The notes: generated from the letters alone by a model not told the origin. A stretch of 64,000 nucleotides of DNA from Salinisphaera sp. (GCF_002729955.1 NZ_PBYA01000026.1:31623-95622), one strand, 5' to 3'; shown: positions 35,752 to 44,434, numbered from the stretch's first letter. Program-made: numbers and translations.

Positions 35752-36315
35752 TCAGATTACATCCTTGAACTCGGCGAGCCGCTCCGCTGTAACAACCAGC
35801 CCGTTGGCTGCGAGTGTCTCGAGCAACTGATCTGCGGTAATCGATGGCCGAGATAGCAAGCTCCGCTGATTCTTGACCGTTGAGACCACGGAGCCTTCGT
35901 GCAAAGTCATTTGATGCTCTGCAAATACATCCGGATGCAATGCTTCGATGCCGAAGGGCTCAAGAATGGATGCCGGAAAATCTTTGAGATTGAAGGTGAC
36001 GATTAATTGCGCGCCGGCTTTGATAGCCGCCGCCAGCACGTGGCGATCATTCGGATCGGGCAGGCTCAAGCCTTCGATCAGCGGTTCGTAATCAATGACC
36101 AGACAGTCGGGTATGGCGCCGTCCATTGCTGCTCGCGTACGTTCAAGCTTGTCGCGCGACAAATCGCTGCGGTTTTCGAGCAGGTTCCTTATCCACTCTT
36201 CGTGAATCTGGCCGGTCCATCGGGCTGCAAACAGGTCGGTGGTCGCTAGATGCAGTAGGAAATCGCGCAACGGCGCCGGACACAGAACGCAGGCATCGTA
36301 AACCACGACAAACAT
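35752..36315 (-). CDS. PIN-domain toxin, second TA pair
   Basis: A 187-residue PIN-domain protein with the expected acidic positions: Asp7 (VVVYDACVLCP), LPDPNDRHVLAAAIKAGA in the middle and TFNLKDFP. It belongs to the longer PIN type paired with helix-turn-helix antitoxins rather than the short VapC type. It overlaps the upstream gene's stop by one base (TGATG). A C-terminal extension after about residue 130 is of unknown role. Probably a ribonuclease toxin. Confidence 0.86.
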   Translation of the reverse strand: MFVVVYDACVLCPAPLRDFLLHLATTDLFAARWTGQIHEEWIRNLLENRSDLSRDKLERTRAAMDGAIPDCLVIDYEPLIEGLSLPDPNDRHVLAAAIKAGAQLIVTFNLKDFPASILEPFGIEALHPDVFAEHQMTLHEGSVVSTVKNQRSLLSRPSITADQLLETLAANGLVVTAERLAEFKDVI

Positions 36316-36767
36316 CAGTAACCCAGATCGTCCTCCTGGGCGAGACGTGCCAGCTCGGCCAGCCGCGCCTGGCTGCGTTCTTTTTGCTGCGCCTTGTAAG
36401 CAGCCACGTCTTCGAATCGGATTCGCCGATGCGAACCGGCTTTTGTGAACGAAATGTCCCCGTTTTCCAAAAGCTTGATCAAATGGGGCCGCGAAACATT
36501 GAGCATCTCCGCCGCTTGCTGGGTGGTGAGCTCGGCGTGTCGTGGCACGACGGTTACGGCGTGGCCTTGTGCCATGTCGGTCAATAGATCGCGTAGAAGC
36601 GCAAGGGCATGCCGCGGCAGCACCAGATCCTGCCCGTCCAGCTTTACACGGGCGCGATCGGAGTCAGGCCGATCCCGCAGAAGCCGGGCCAATGCCTGTG
36701 CACTTTCACGCGCTAAAGCGACGGATTCTTCGTCGGGTAGGGCGCCGTTTGCCGAATCTGTAGACAT
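36315..36767 (-). CDS. Excisionase-type HTH antitoxin
   Basis: A 150-residue protein with a helix-turn-helix of the excisionase/MerR-like HTH_17 type near residues 80-125: LTTQQAAEMLNVSRPHLIKLLENGDISFTKAGSHRRIRFEDVAAYK. It is followed at once by a PIN toxin, a known toxin-antitoxin pairing. The N-terminal half is helical and probably binds the toxin. AGGAGG lies directly before the ATG. It is unlikely to be a real excisionase since no integrase is near. Confidence 0.86.
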   Translation of the reverse strand: MSTDSANGALPDEESVALARESAQALARLLRDRPDSDRARVKLDGQDLVLPRHALALLRDLLTDMAQGHAVTVVPRHAELTTQQAAEMLNVSRPHLIKLLENGDISFTKAGSHRRIRFEDVAAYKAQQKERSQARLAELARLAQEDDLGY

Positions 36768-36851
36768 GCCCGCCTCCTGTTCATGCCAACATTGGCCTTA
36801 GATTCTATTCGCAATAAACGAAACGGGCAATAGAGCGGAGATTCGGTTCGG

Positions 36852-37418
36852 TCAAACCCGCCGAAACCCCGCCTGAATCGGTCGCAGCGAGGCCGCAGCC
36901 GTTTCCTTGTCGAACGCGGTGGGGTCGAAGTCGCTGCCGATGACTTCCAGCAGCATCTTGCCGTGTTCGTCGGCTTGGCCGGCTAGGGCGGCTTTTAGGG
37001 CTTGGTAGCCGGGAATGCCGCCGATGTCCTCCGGCGGGCAGGCCATCGCGCCGTCCAGCAGCCGTGGGCAGGGGTCGGCGGCGTCGAGCGCGCTTTGCTC
37101 GACTACGATTCGGTGTTCCCAGCCGTCGCCGAAATCGTACAGATAACGGAATTCGCCTTCGCTCAGGCGCGGTACGAGCTTGTAGAGCTTGAGGTTGACG
37201 GCGCTCGCCAGATCGACGTCGCCAAGGCCGTAGGGATCGGGTTCGCCGTAGTATCGGCCGTCGGCCTCGAATTCGTAGAGATGGCAGTTCTCCCAGCCCA
37301 TCGCCAGTTGAATGACGTCGTGCAGGCGTCGCAAATTGATCTGCGGCGGCACAACGATCTGGCGCCAGACGACGGGAGCGGTATCCATCAGTTCGATACG
37401 CAGGACAATATCGCTCAT
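36852..37418 (-). CDS. Plasmid pRiA4b ORF-3-like protein
   Basis: A 188-residue protein of the pRiA4b ORF-3/IS1096 TnpR-like family: VLRIELMDTAPVVWRQIVVPPQINLRRLHDVIQLAMGW and YEFEADGRYYGEPDP, with YDFGDGWEHRIVVEQ and CPPEDIGGIPGYQALKAAL. Members are scattered on plasmids and islands and are usually accessory; their biochemical role is not established. The start at MSDIVLRIEL was chosen because the family begins there; the frame is open 49 more codons across a decayed toxin gene. It sits where vapC sequence ends. Confidence 0.85.
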   Translation of the reverse strand: MSDIVLRIELMDTAPVVWRQIVVPPQINLRRLHDVIQLAMGWENCHLYEFEADGRYYGEPDPYGLGDVDLASAVNLKLYKLVPRLSEGEFRYLYDFGDGWEHRIVVEQSALDAADPCPRLLDGAMACPPEDIGGIPGYQALKAALAGQADEHGKMLLEVIGSDFDPTAFDKETAAASLRPIQAGFRRV

Positions 37419-37443
37419 CGATGAGTATCCGTTTTGCGAATTT

Positions 37444-37572
37444 CTAATGCGAGCAGACGATACCGGCTGAGAGTCTATGCCTCCAGGTGGGCGCGGCCGC
37501 CGACCGGCTCGACGGGAGTCTGCCGCCATGTCGGAAATGGTCGATTCCGATTGAGGTATCGACAAGAATCAC
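37444..37572 (-). pseudogene. vapC toxin remnant
   Basis: The GTG start overlaps the antitoxin's TGA (GTGA), exactly as in an intact vapBC. The first 16 codons read VILVDTSIGIDHFRHG, a recognisable VapC N-terminus with Asp5 but Gly where Trp is usual. After that the sequence is no longer VapC-like, and it stops at codon 43, against about 130 in a full toxin. The remaining active-site residues are absent. Confidence 0.8.
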
Positions 37573-37766
37573 TCGAGTTCAGAGCGGCGTCGCGGCGAGT
37601 TATGCAATTGTGGTTCGCTGCCGCCCAGGCGTGCCAGGCCCTGGGCACTTTCCCGTTGGATCAGCGCCGAGAGCGCTTCGCGTACGAGTGCGGTGCGCTC
37701 TGACAGGCCGGTCAGGCGTTGCGCCTCGGCGAGTAATGCATCATCTAGATTGATCGTCGCACGCAT
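37569..37766 (-). CDS. vapB: VapB-type antitoxin without its toxin
   Basis: A 65-residue ribbon-helix-helix antitoxin of the VapB type: MRATINLDDALLAEAQRLTGLSERTALVREALSALIQRESAQGLARLGGSEP, with the typical Arg-rich end SPRRRSELE. It is full length and looks functional. The toxin that should follow is only a fragment, so it is an orphan antitoxin. An ATG three codons earlier is possible. It may be retained as a repressor or as an anti-addiction factor against related VapC toxins. Confidence 0.88.
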   Translation of the reverse strand: MRATINLDDALLAEAQRLTGLSERTALVREALSALIQRESAQGLARLGGSEPQLHNSPRRRSELE

Positions 37767-37839
37767 GAGCGACATCCATGTTGCAGATGGTTCAATCGTA
37801 CATCATGGGGTGACGATCCAGATGCGGTGTCGCTAGTGC

Positions 37840-38469
37840 TCAGGCCGGGTTCGCCGAAACAGGAATAATCGTCAAAGACCGCACGCCCTGTGCGCCGCGC
37901 ACCAGCACGCCTTCGATATCGGCGGTGGCCGAGGGGCCGGTGTGGAAGACGGTGTAGTTCGCGCTCACGAAATCGTCGCGCTGGTAGGCGCGGTGGAGGT
38001 TGGTGACGATCTCGGCCGGGTCGATCAGTACGACGAGGTGCTGGGCGAGATAGGCGATGGCGTTGACGGTGAGTTCGGCTTCGGTGAAGGCCACGCTGCC
38101 GGTTTCCGCCACGCCGAAGCGGGCACGTAGCACGGCGATATCCACGTCGTGGACGCTGGCGGGGTCGTCGCTGTCGGTGAGGGTGCGGTTGCCGGTTACT
38201 TCCGGCACGTTGGAGGCAATCACGGCGTCGGCGAACGGTTTGCCGAGTTTTTCGGACAGCGCCTGTTCTACGGCGTCCTCGATACTCTGGCCTTCGCCGA
38301 GCGCATGCCACGTGCCGCCCATCGTGGTGAGGCGCTCGGCGAACAGGTCGACGAGGCCGGCGCGTTCCTGCGGGTAGCTATCGTCGTAGTTCGGCACCGT
38401 GGGCGCCGGGGCATCGAGGCCGGGTTTGGCGCTGCGAACGGCGCCGAGGATGTCGTCGCGGCTGCTCAT
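37840..38469 (-). CDS. lutC: L-lactate utilisation protein LutC
   Basis: A 209-residue LUD-domain protein matching LutC (YkgG): SRDDILGAVRSAKP at the N-terminus, DVDIAVLRARFGVAETGSVAFTE in the core, and VFHTGPSATADIEGVLVRGAQGVRSLTII near the C-terminus. LutABC oxidises L-lactate to pyruvate in the cytoplasm. It is the last gene of the operon, after the methyltransferase gene, and marks the return to ordinary chromosomal content beside the island. Confidence 0.93.
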   Translation of the reverse strand: MSSRDDILGAVRSAKPGLDAPAPTVPNYDDSYPQERAGLVDLFAERLTTMGGTWHALGEGQSIEDAVEQALSEKLGKPFADAVIASNVPEVTGNRTLTDSDDPASVHDVDIAVLRARFGVAETGSVAFTEAELTVNAIAYLAQHLVVLIDPAEIVTNLHRAYQRDDFVSANYTVFHTGPSATADIEGVLVRGAQGVRSLTIIPVSANPA

Positions 38470-38472
38470 GGA

Positions 38473-39192
38473 TTAAAGCTCCGGGTCGTCGTCGGTCGGC
38501 TGGCGGATGGCGATGAGGATCAGCGAGGCCGGCAGATAGTGATTGTCGTCGAGCGGTTCCTCAACCGCGGCCAGATGCCAGTCGCCGCTGTTGACGAGTT
38601 CCAGCCAGCGCCCGAGGGTTCGAAAATACCAGGGCGCGTCGTCCTGGAAGCCGCTGCCCAGGCAGGCACCGCTGGCACTGCGCCAGCCGTCGATATAGGG
38701 CCGGTCGCCGCAGGCGGTGAGCGGGTGCAGCGTCTGGATGACCAGCAGCCCGCCGGGTACCACCGCGCGGGCGGCGCCGGCCAGGGCATCGTCCACGCTG
38801 TCTTCGCCGAGCAGGGAGAAGTTGCACACGGCCATATCGAAGGGTTCGTCGAACTCGGCGTCGACCAGGTCTTCGTAGGCACAGACCTTGAGTTCGACGT
38901 TCGGGTTGACGCACTTCTCGCGTGCGGCTTCGATGAGCTCGGGCACGGCATCGATGCCGGTGCAGGCGATGTCTTCGGCGGCCAGTGCGCGCAGCAGCCA
39001 GCCTTCGCCGCAGCCGATATCGAGCACGCGCTCGGGCCCGCAGTCGAGCACGGTATCCACGATGGCGCGGTCGGTGGTGCGGCGGCTGGCGATGCCGTGC
39101 TGATGAATGGCGTGCACCCAGGCGGCCGCGTTGTCGTGCCACGCTTCCAGAATGGCGTTTTCGGCAGGCAATCTCTGGGTGTCGTGGGCCAT
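38473..39192 (-). CDS. Class I SAM-dependent methyltransferase in the lut operon
   Basis: A 239-residue methyltransferase with motif I VLDIGCGEGWLLRALA, an acidic loop end (CTGIDAVPELIEAAR), and the motif PFDMAVCNFSLLGED. It starts four bases after the lutB stop and ends three bases before the lutC start, so it is a true member of the lut operon. Three-gene lutABC operons normally lack such a gene. Its substrate is unknown; small-molecule O- or N-methylation is the broad family role. A longer ORF start 12 codons upstream overlaps lutB. Confidence 0.88.
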   Translation of the reverse strand: MAHDTQRLPAENAILEAWHDNAAAWVHAIHQHGIASRRTTDRAIVDTVLDCGPERVLDIGCGEGWLLRALAAEDIACTGIDAVPELIEAAREKCVNPNVELKVCAYEDLVDAEFDEPFDMAVCNFSLLGEDSVDDALAGAARAVVPGGLLVIQTLHPLTACGDRPYIDGWRSASGACLGSGFQDDAPWYFRTLGRWLELVNSGDWHLAAVEEPLDDNHYLPASLILIAIRQPTDDDPEL

Positions 39193-39196
39193 GGCG

Positions 39197-40690
39197 TTAG
39201 TTCTCCGGGGTGTTATGGCTTGCGCCATCCCGGTTGAGACGATGGCGCTTGTACCAGTCGTGAAAGGTGCCGTTGTCGGGCGGGCTGGGCATTTCGCGGC
39301 CCTCGCCCCAGGCGTTCATGCGGTTGTAGATCGCCCAGCGCGGCAAATGCTTTAACGCGGAGTTGGTAGCCTTGATGGCGGCCCGATAGCCCTTGGGGCT
39401 GGCCAGCACCTTGCCGGCCGCGGCGAGCCCGGTTTTCTTGGTCCACGGCAGGTGGCCGTTCTCGGCCAACACCTGACGCCAGCCGAAGATCTGTTCGTGG
39501 ATATTGATCTTGACCGGGCACACGTTCGTGCAGCTGCCGTTGAGCGTGGAGGCAAACGGCAGGTTGGAATAGCGGTGGGCGTCGAAGGTGGGGTTGAGGA
39601 TCAGCCCCAGCGGGCCGGCATAGGTCGCGCCGTAGCTCAGCCCACCGGAACGCCGGTACACCGGGCAGGTGTTCATGCAGGCGCCGCAACGAATGCACTT
39701 GAGCGAGGACCAGAACTGCTCCATGCCCAGCCGCTTGGAGCGGCCGTTGTCGACCAGCACGACATGCATCTCGCCGCCCTGCTTGGGGCCGCGGAAATGC
39801 GAGGTGTACTGGGTGATGGGCGAGCCAAGGGCCGAGCGCGACAGCAGACGAATGAATACGCCCATGTCTTCCACGCGCGGTACGAGTTTTTCGATGCCGA
39901 TAGAGGCCACGTGCAGGTTGGGCACGTTGGCCGACAGATCGGCGTTGCCTTCGTTGGTACAGACCACGAAGCCGCCGGTTTCGGCCACGGCGAAGTTCGC
40001 ACCGGTCATGCCGGCATCGGCGTCCAGAATCAGCGGGCGGGTGGCATCGCGCTGGGCACCGGCGAGATAGTGGGCATCGTCGTTCTCGGGATCGGAGCCG
40101 AGCTTGTCGGCGAACAGGCGCGCCACGTCCGAACGCATCTTGTGTACGGGCGGCACCACGATATGGCTCGGGTCTTCGCCGTCGAGCTGCTGGATACGCT
40201 CGCCCAGATCGGTTTCCACGATCTCGATGCCCACGCCGTCCATGTAATGCCGAAAGCCGCACTCTTCCATGAGCATGGACTTCGCCTTGATCACGCTCTT
40301 CACGCCGTGATCGGTGAAGATCTCGTGGATGATGCGGTTGTGCTCGGCGCCGTCTTTCGCCCAGTGCACGTGGATGCCGTTGGCCTTGGCGTTGGCTTCG
40401 AACTGCTCGAGATAGGTATCGAGGTGGGTGAGCGTATGCGTTTTGATGTCGCTGGCCAGCTGGCGCAGCTCTTCCCATTCCTCGATCGTATGGGCCTGCT
40501 TGTCGCGCTTGGTGCGCATGGCCCATACGCGGGTGTCGTGCGATTTGGCGTGTTCCGGCGCGTTCAGAAACTGCTTGGCCGAGCGTGCATGGTCCACGCG
40601 CTTGCCGTCGGCGGCCTTCGCCGGGCGTGGCTGGGGTTCGGGTGTGGCGCGGGCCATGGTGGCCGCGGGATTGGGTTCGTTGCCGCTCAT
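39197..40690 (-). CDS. lutB: L-lactate utilisation iron-sulfur protein LutB
   Basis: A 497-residue LutB/LldF. The LUD domain (about 100-330) is followed by a ferredoxin-type region with CIRCGACMNTCPVYR and CTNVCPVKIN, giving two [4Fe-4S] sites. Compared with standard LutB (about 475 residues) there is an N-terminal tail rich in Pro, Ala and Arg. ATG overlaps the lutA stop (ATGA), so translation is coupled. It is thought to carry electrons from lactate oxidation with LutA and LutC. Confidence 0.95.
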   Translation of the reverse strand: MSGNEPNPAATMARATPEPQPRPAKAADGKRVDHARSAKQFLNAPEHAKSHDTRVWAMRTKRDKQAHTIEEWEELRQLASDIKTHTLTHLDTYLEQFEANAKANGIHVHWAKDGAEHNRIIHEIFTDHGVKSVIKAKSMLMEECGFRHYMDGVGIEIVETDLGERIQQLDGEDPSHIVVPPVHKMRSDVARLFADKLGSDPENDDAHYLAGAQRDATRPLILDADAGMTGANFAVAETGGFVVCTNEGNADLSANVPNLHVASIGIEKLVPRVEDMGVFIRLLSRSALGSPITQYTSHFRGPKQGGEMHVVLVDNGRSKRLGMEQFWSSLKCIRCGACMNTCPVYRRSGGLSYGATYAGPLGLILNPTFDAHRYSNLPFASTLNGSCTNVCPVKINIHEQIFGWRQVLAENGHLPWTKKTGLAAAGKVLASPKGYRAAIKATNSALKHLPRWAIYNRMNAWGEGREMPSPPDNGTFHDWYKRHRLNRDGASHNTPEN

Positions 40691-41430
40691 TGGCTTGCCC
40701 CGTTGAGAATTTCTGCGATGTGCTTGAAGCGGATCGGCGCGCCGATGCGGGCGGCACAGCCGGACTGGTGCATCAGACAGGACGAATCGGCGGAAACGAT
40801 GTATTCGGCGCCGTTACGGCCGTGATCGGCGATCTTGTCTTGGCCCATCCGGGTAGAGACTTCCGGCTCGGTCACCGAAAAGGTGCCGCCAAAGCCGCAG
40901 CATTCGTCCGGCCGATCGATGGAGACCAGCTCGATGCCGGCGACCTTTTCCAGCAGCGCCCGCGGCTTGGAGAAATATTCGCCGTGCAGTTCGCTGGGCT
41001 TGCCGTGGCCGAGGTTGCGCAGCGTGTTGCAGGAGTCGTGATAGCCCACGCGATGCTCGAAGCGCGCCCAGGGAAAGGCCTCGACCTTGAGCACGTCGTG
41101 CAGGAATTCCACCAGTTCGAGCGTGTTTTCGCGCACGTGTTTTACCTCCGGCGTTTGCTCGATGGCGGTGAGGTTGTCGCGGATCTGGTGCACGCAGGAG
41201 CCGGAGGGCGCGACGATCAGGTCGTATTTCGCGAAGTTCTTCACGAACAGCGCTTCGGTGGCCCGTGCTTCGTCGTGGCAGCCGGAGTTGACCATCGGCT
41301 GGCCGCAGCAGGTCTGGTCGAAGGGGTAGTCCACCTTGCAGTCGAAGCGTTCCAGCAATTCCAGCGTGGCAATGCCCACGCCGGGGTAGAAAGCATCGAT
41401 GAAGCAGGGCACGAACAGGCCGATTTGCAT
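40687..41430 (-). CDS. lutA: L-lactate utilisation protein LutA
   Basis: A 247-residue LutA/LldE with two CCG domains: QIGLFVPCFIDAFYPGVG then TCCGQPMVNSGCHDEA, and SCNTLRNLG with DECCGFGGTFSV. These cysteine-rich motifs bind iron-sulfur clusters in the heterodisulfide-reductase-like family. GGAG is five bases before the ATG; the open frame continues upstream without a start context. It is the first gene of the lut operon, and no LldR/LutR regulator is adjacent. Confidence 0.95.
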   Translation of the reverse strand: MQIGLFVPCFIDAFYPGVGIATLELLERFDCKVDYPFDQTCCGQPMVNSGCHDEARATEALFVKNFAKYDLIVAPSGSCVHQIRDNLTAIEQTPEVKHVRENTLELVEFLHDVLKVEAFPWARFEHRVGYHDSCNTLRNLGHGKPSELHGEYFSKPRALLEKVAGIELVSIDRPDECCGFGGTFSVTEPEVSTRMGQDKIADHGRNGAEYIVSADSSCLMHQSGCAARIGAPIRFKHIAEILNGASQ

Positions 41431-41500
41431 GGGCTCTCCGAAAAAGTCGCGAGCGAGTGGGGGCCGGGGCAGGCGGCAACCCGGCCAGTCTAACGCGCGT

Positions 41501-41524
41501 ACCGGCCGGATTGTCCGGCCCGGT
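41501..41524. promoter_or_regulatory. Palindrome upstream of lutA
   Basis: ACCGGCCGGA and TCCGGCCCGGT are inverted around TTG with a single extra base. It lies 71 bases before the lutA ATG, within the 5' region of the operon, and could be an operator or an RNA hairpin. An AT-rich TATAAG-like -10 lies slightly further upstream on the minus strand. Confidence 0.3.
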
Positions 41525-41690
41525 GGTTGGCTTATACAAAAGTCGATAGCGCAACGCGACGCCCGCACGCTTGCCCGTTCTGCGGGACGTTCGGGCGGCG
41601 ACCGCGAGGGCGCCGCCATGGCCCGCCGCTTACCACTACGCCCGTCGCGCTTTGGGCGTTTCGCGCGGTCGGACGCCTGGGGCCCGGGGG

Positions 41691-44360
41691 CTAGGAAGCC
41701 GGGGCCGGCCCCTGGATAACGTGCACCAGCGCATCGGGACGTATCCAGCGTTTGAACGCGGCCTGGATCGCCTTCGCGTCCAGCGTCTGGTATGCCCGTG
41801 CGGCGCGATAGGGCGCGTCCAGCGGCAGGCCCTTTTCCACGCGCGAAAGCAGCCCCATGCCAATCGCGCCGGCACTGGCTTCGCCGAGCGGAACCTGGCG
41901 GACGAGCCCGGCCTGGGCACGATGAAGTTCGGCGGCCGATACCGGGGCCTTGGTCATATCGGTGAGTGCATCGGCAATCAGGCGATTGGCTTCGGCCACC
42001 TTGTCCGGCTGGCTGCCGTATTCGAAGGCCAGCCGGGCGCGGGTGCGATCAGCCTGCAGGCCGGAATGAATGTAGTACACCAGCCCGCGCTCGGCGCGCA
42101 GTTCGCGATAGAGCCGGCTGGCATAGAAACCGCCGGTGAGCACCTGGTTGCCGAGTTCGAGCGCTCGATAATCGTCGTCCGTCGGCTGCAGGCCCAGCGT
42201 CTCGGCGACCTGGACCGTGTCCTGCACGCGGGCGCTGTCGGGCACGTGCACGGTGGCGGCTTTATTGGCCGGCACGGCAGGCAGGTCCACGTCGGGCGTT
42301 GGCCCTTTGGCTTTCCAGGCGCCAAAATTCTTTTCTACCGCCTTGCGTACCTGCGCGGTGTCGACGTCGCCGACCACCACGAGCGTGGCCAGATCGGGGC
42401 GGAACGTCTTGTGGTAGTAGTCGGTGACCTCGGCCAGGGACAGGCCGTTCACCGTCTCCGGCGTGGCATGGCGCAGGGTCGGATCGTCGTTCGGCAAGAG
42501 CGCGTGCTTGAGCGCCTGCCCGGCATGAAAGTCCGGGCTGGTGAGCTGGCCGGCCACCGCGCCGGCGGTCTGGGCCTGTACCACCTTGAAGGCCTCTTTG
42601 GGCAGCGCAGGGGCGAGTTCGTTTTCGGCCAGCAGTGCCAGGCCCCGGTCGAAGTGCTCGGGCAGCACGGTCAGCGAGAAATCGCTGCCGGCGCTGGCCC
42701 GGGCGCCGATCGCATCGAGTTCTGCCTGATAGGCCACTCGGTCGTGCTTGCGGGTGCCGTAATCGAGCAGGCTCGACAGTACGCCGTCGATGCCTTCCTT
42801 GCCCTTGGGCGCCTGCAAGTACGGCTCGTTGCGGATATGGCCGTAGACATGCACCGCATGGGTGGCATCGGTGGGCACCACGATCAGCCGCAGGCCGTTG
42901 TCCAGCGTGCTCTGCTGCGGGGCGACCCGGGGCGTGGGCGTGTCGATGCTGGCCAGCGGCTTGGCCGCCCAGTCGGGTAGATTCACATCGGCTGCATGGC
43001 TTGGCGCGAAGGATTCGCCGCCGCCAAAACCGTCGCCGGCGGCGGGTGCGCCCGAGCCTTCGGGCGTGAGTACGGTCAGCACGCTCTGGTCCGGATCGAG
43101 CATGCGCCGTGCCACGCGATTGACCGCCTTGGCATCGACGCGGCGAATGGCGGCGAGCTCGGCATCCGGCGAGGCCAGGCCGTCGATCGCCACCGCCTGC
43201 GACCACTGCCGGGCGAGTCCTTCAATGGAGTCGCGGGCCGCGGCGTTGCGGGTCGCGAGCTGGCGTTTGGCGGCTTCGACCTGCTCGGCGCTCACGCCCT
43301 TGTCGGCGATATCGCCGAGGACTTCGCGCATCTGGGCCACCAGGGCATCGGCGTCGGCGCCCTTGGGAAAAGCCGCGGCCGCATAGGCAATGCCGGCATC
43401 GCGCATGCCGTCGAGTGCGAACTGGGTGCCCAGGCTCTTGCCGGTAGCCACCAGCCGGCTATAGAGCGCGCTGCGCGGGTTGTTGAGGATGGTGGCGAGT
43501 ACGTTGGCGGCCGCATAGTTCTCGGGGCTGTGGCTGCCGGGGCCGCGAAAGGCGAGATAGGCCAGGCCATAGCCGGCATCGGTGGGCATGCGGATCGGCT
43601 CGGCATCCACCGGCGAAAGCTCGACCGCGGCGGTTTTGGGCACGTCGTGCGATTCGATATCGCCGAACAGGCGGCCCACGGTGTCCAGGGTCTGCTTGGC
43701 GTCGACGTCGCCGCTCACGATCAGGGTAGCGTTATTGGGCGTATACCAGCGCTCGTGAAAGGCCTTGAGCATGGCGCCGGTGGTCTTGTCGAAAGAGGCT
43801 TTGGTGCCCAGGGCGTCGTGGGCATAGGGCGTGCCGGCGAACAGCTGCTCGCGCAGGCGAGTATAGGCCACATAAGACGGGCTGGACAGATCGCGGGCCA
43901 CTTCCTGCTCGATGGCGCCGCGTTCCTTTTCCCAGTCACTCTGGGTGTTGGCGACCGAGCGCATGCGCTCGGCGTGCAGGCGCAGCGCCACGTCGAGATA
44001 CTGGGCCGGCACGGTGAAGTAGTAGCGGGTGACCTCGTCCTGGGTATCGGCATTGAACTGGCCGCCCATGGCCGCGGCGATGGCCGAGATCTGGGCGGCG
44101 GACAGGTCGTCGGTGCCGCGAAACATCATGTGTTCCTGCGCATGCGCCATGCCGGGAAAACCGTCCGGCGCATCCCGCGAACCCACGTCGTAATTCATCA
44201 TCGTGGTGACCGTGGGTGCAAGGCGGTTGGGTACCACGATCACCTGCAGGCCGTTATCCAGCGTCGTACGGCGTACCGCGTTGTCCTGGTCAGGCGCTGC
44301 GAGCACGGGCAGGGCGAGCGCCCACAGGCACAGCAGCAGCAGGGGACGTAGACGGGTCAT
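41691..44360 (-). CDS. M16-family zinc metallopeptidase
   Basis: An 889-residue secreted or periplasmic insulinase-like protease. The signal peptide is MTRLRPLLLLCLWALALPVLA. The inverted zinc motif HxxEH is present as HAQEH (His73, Glu76, His77), with the third ligand expected near Glu151-153 (ERGAIEQEV). A second M16 domain occupies about residues 470-889 and lacks HxxEH, as normal for the pseudo-active half. Bacterial two-domain members are often encoded alone and degrade small peptides. It may be transcribed after dsbG, which lies 74 bases upstream on the same strand. Confidence 0.92.
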   Translation of the reverse strand: MTRLRPLLLLCLWALALPVLAAPDQDNAVRRTTLDNGLQVIVVPNRLAPTVTTMMNYDVGSRDAPDGFPGMAHAQEHMMFRGTDDLSAAQISAIAAAMGGQFNADTQDEVTRYYFTVPAQYLDVALRLHAERMRSVANTQSDWEKERGAIEQEVARDLSSPSYVAYTRLREQLFAGTPYAHDALGTKASFDKTTGAMLKAFHERWYTPNNATLIVSGDVDAKQTLDTVGRLFGDIESHDVPKTAAVELSPVDAEPIRMPTDAGYGLAYLAFRGPGSHSPENYAAANVLATILNNPRSALYSRLVATGKSLGTQFALDGMRDAGIAYAAAAFPKGADADALVAQMREVLGDIADKGVSAEQVEAAKRQLATRNAAARDSIEGLARQWSQAVAIDGLASPDAELAAIRRVDAKAVNRVARRMLDPDQSVLTVLTPEGSGAPAAGDGFGGGESFAPSHAADVNLPDWAAKPLASIDTPTPRVAPQQSTLDNGLRLIVVPTDATHAVHVYGHIRNEPYLQAPKGKEGIDGVLSSLLDYGTRKHDRVAYQAELDAIGARASAGSDFSLTVLPEHFDRGLALLAENELAPALPKEAFKVVQAQTAGAVAGQLTSPDFHAGQALKHALLPNDDPTLRHATPETVNGLSLAEVTDYYHKTFRPDLATLVVVGDVDTAQVRKAVEKNFGAWKAKGPTPDVDLPAVPANKAATVHVPDSARVQDTVQVAETLGLQPTDDDYRALELGNQVLTGGFYASRLYRELRAERGLVYYIHSGLQADRTRARLAFEYGSQPDKVAEANRLIADALTDMTKAPVSAAELHRAQAGLVRQVPLGEASAGAIGMGLLSRVEKGLPLDAPYRAARAYQTLDAKAIQAAFKRWIRPDALVHVIQGPAPAS

Positions 44361-44434
44361 GGGGCCTCGCTCGTTTTTGGCGTATCTGGTTGCAGGCTAC
44401 AGACAACCATTTGCCGTACGAGTGCCCGAGGCGG

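Noticed and set aside
36315..36767. A phage excisionase
   Set aside because: No integrase or att site is nearby; the overlap with a PIN toxin gene fits an antitoxin.
36852..37418. A transposon resolvase, from the TnpR name used for the pRiA4b ORF-3 family
   Set aside because: It has no serine- or tyrosine-recombinase motif; the name comes from a passenger gene of IS1096.
26008..37840. Direct repeats or a tRNA as island attachment sites
   Set aside because: I compared the ends by eye and found no repeat pair or tRNA-like sequence.
38149..39237. A 362-residue plus-strand frame over lutC and the methyltransferase gene
   Set aside because: Shadow frame; both minus-strand genes have clear family motifs.
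42996..44351. A 451-residue plus-strand frame within the M16 peptidase gene
   Set aside because: It is a shadow of the peptidase, which has signal peptide and zinc motif.
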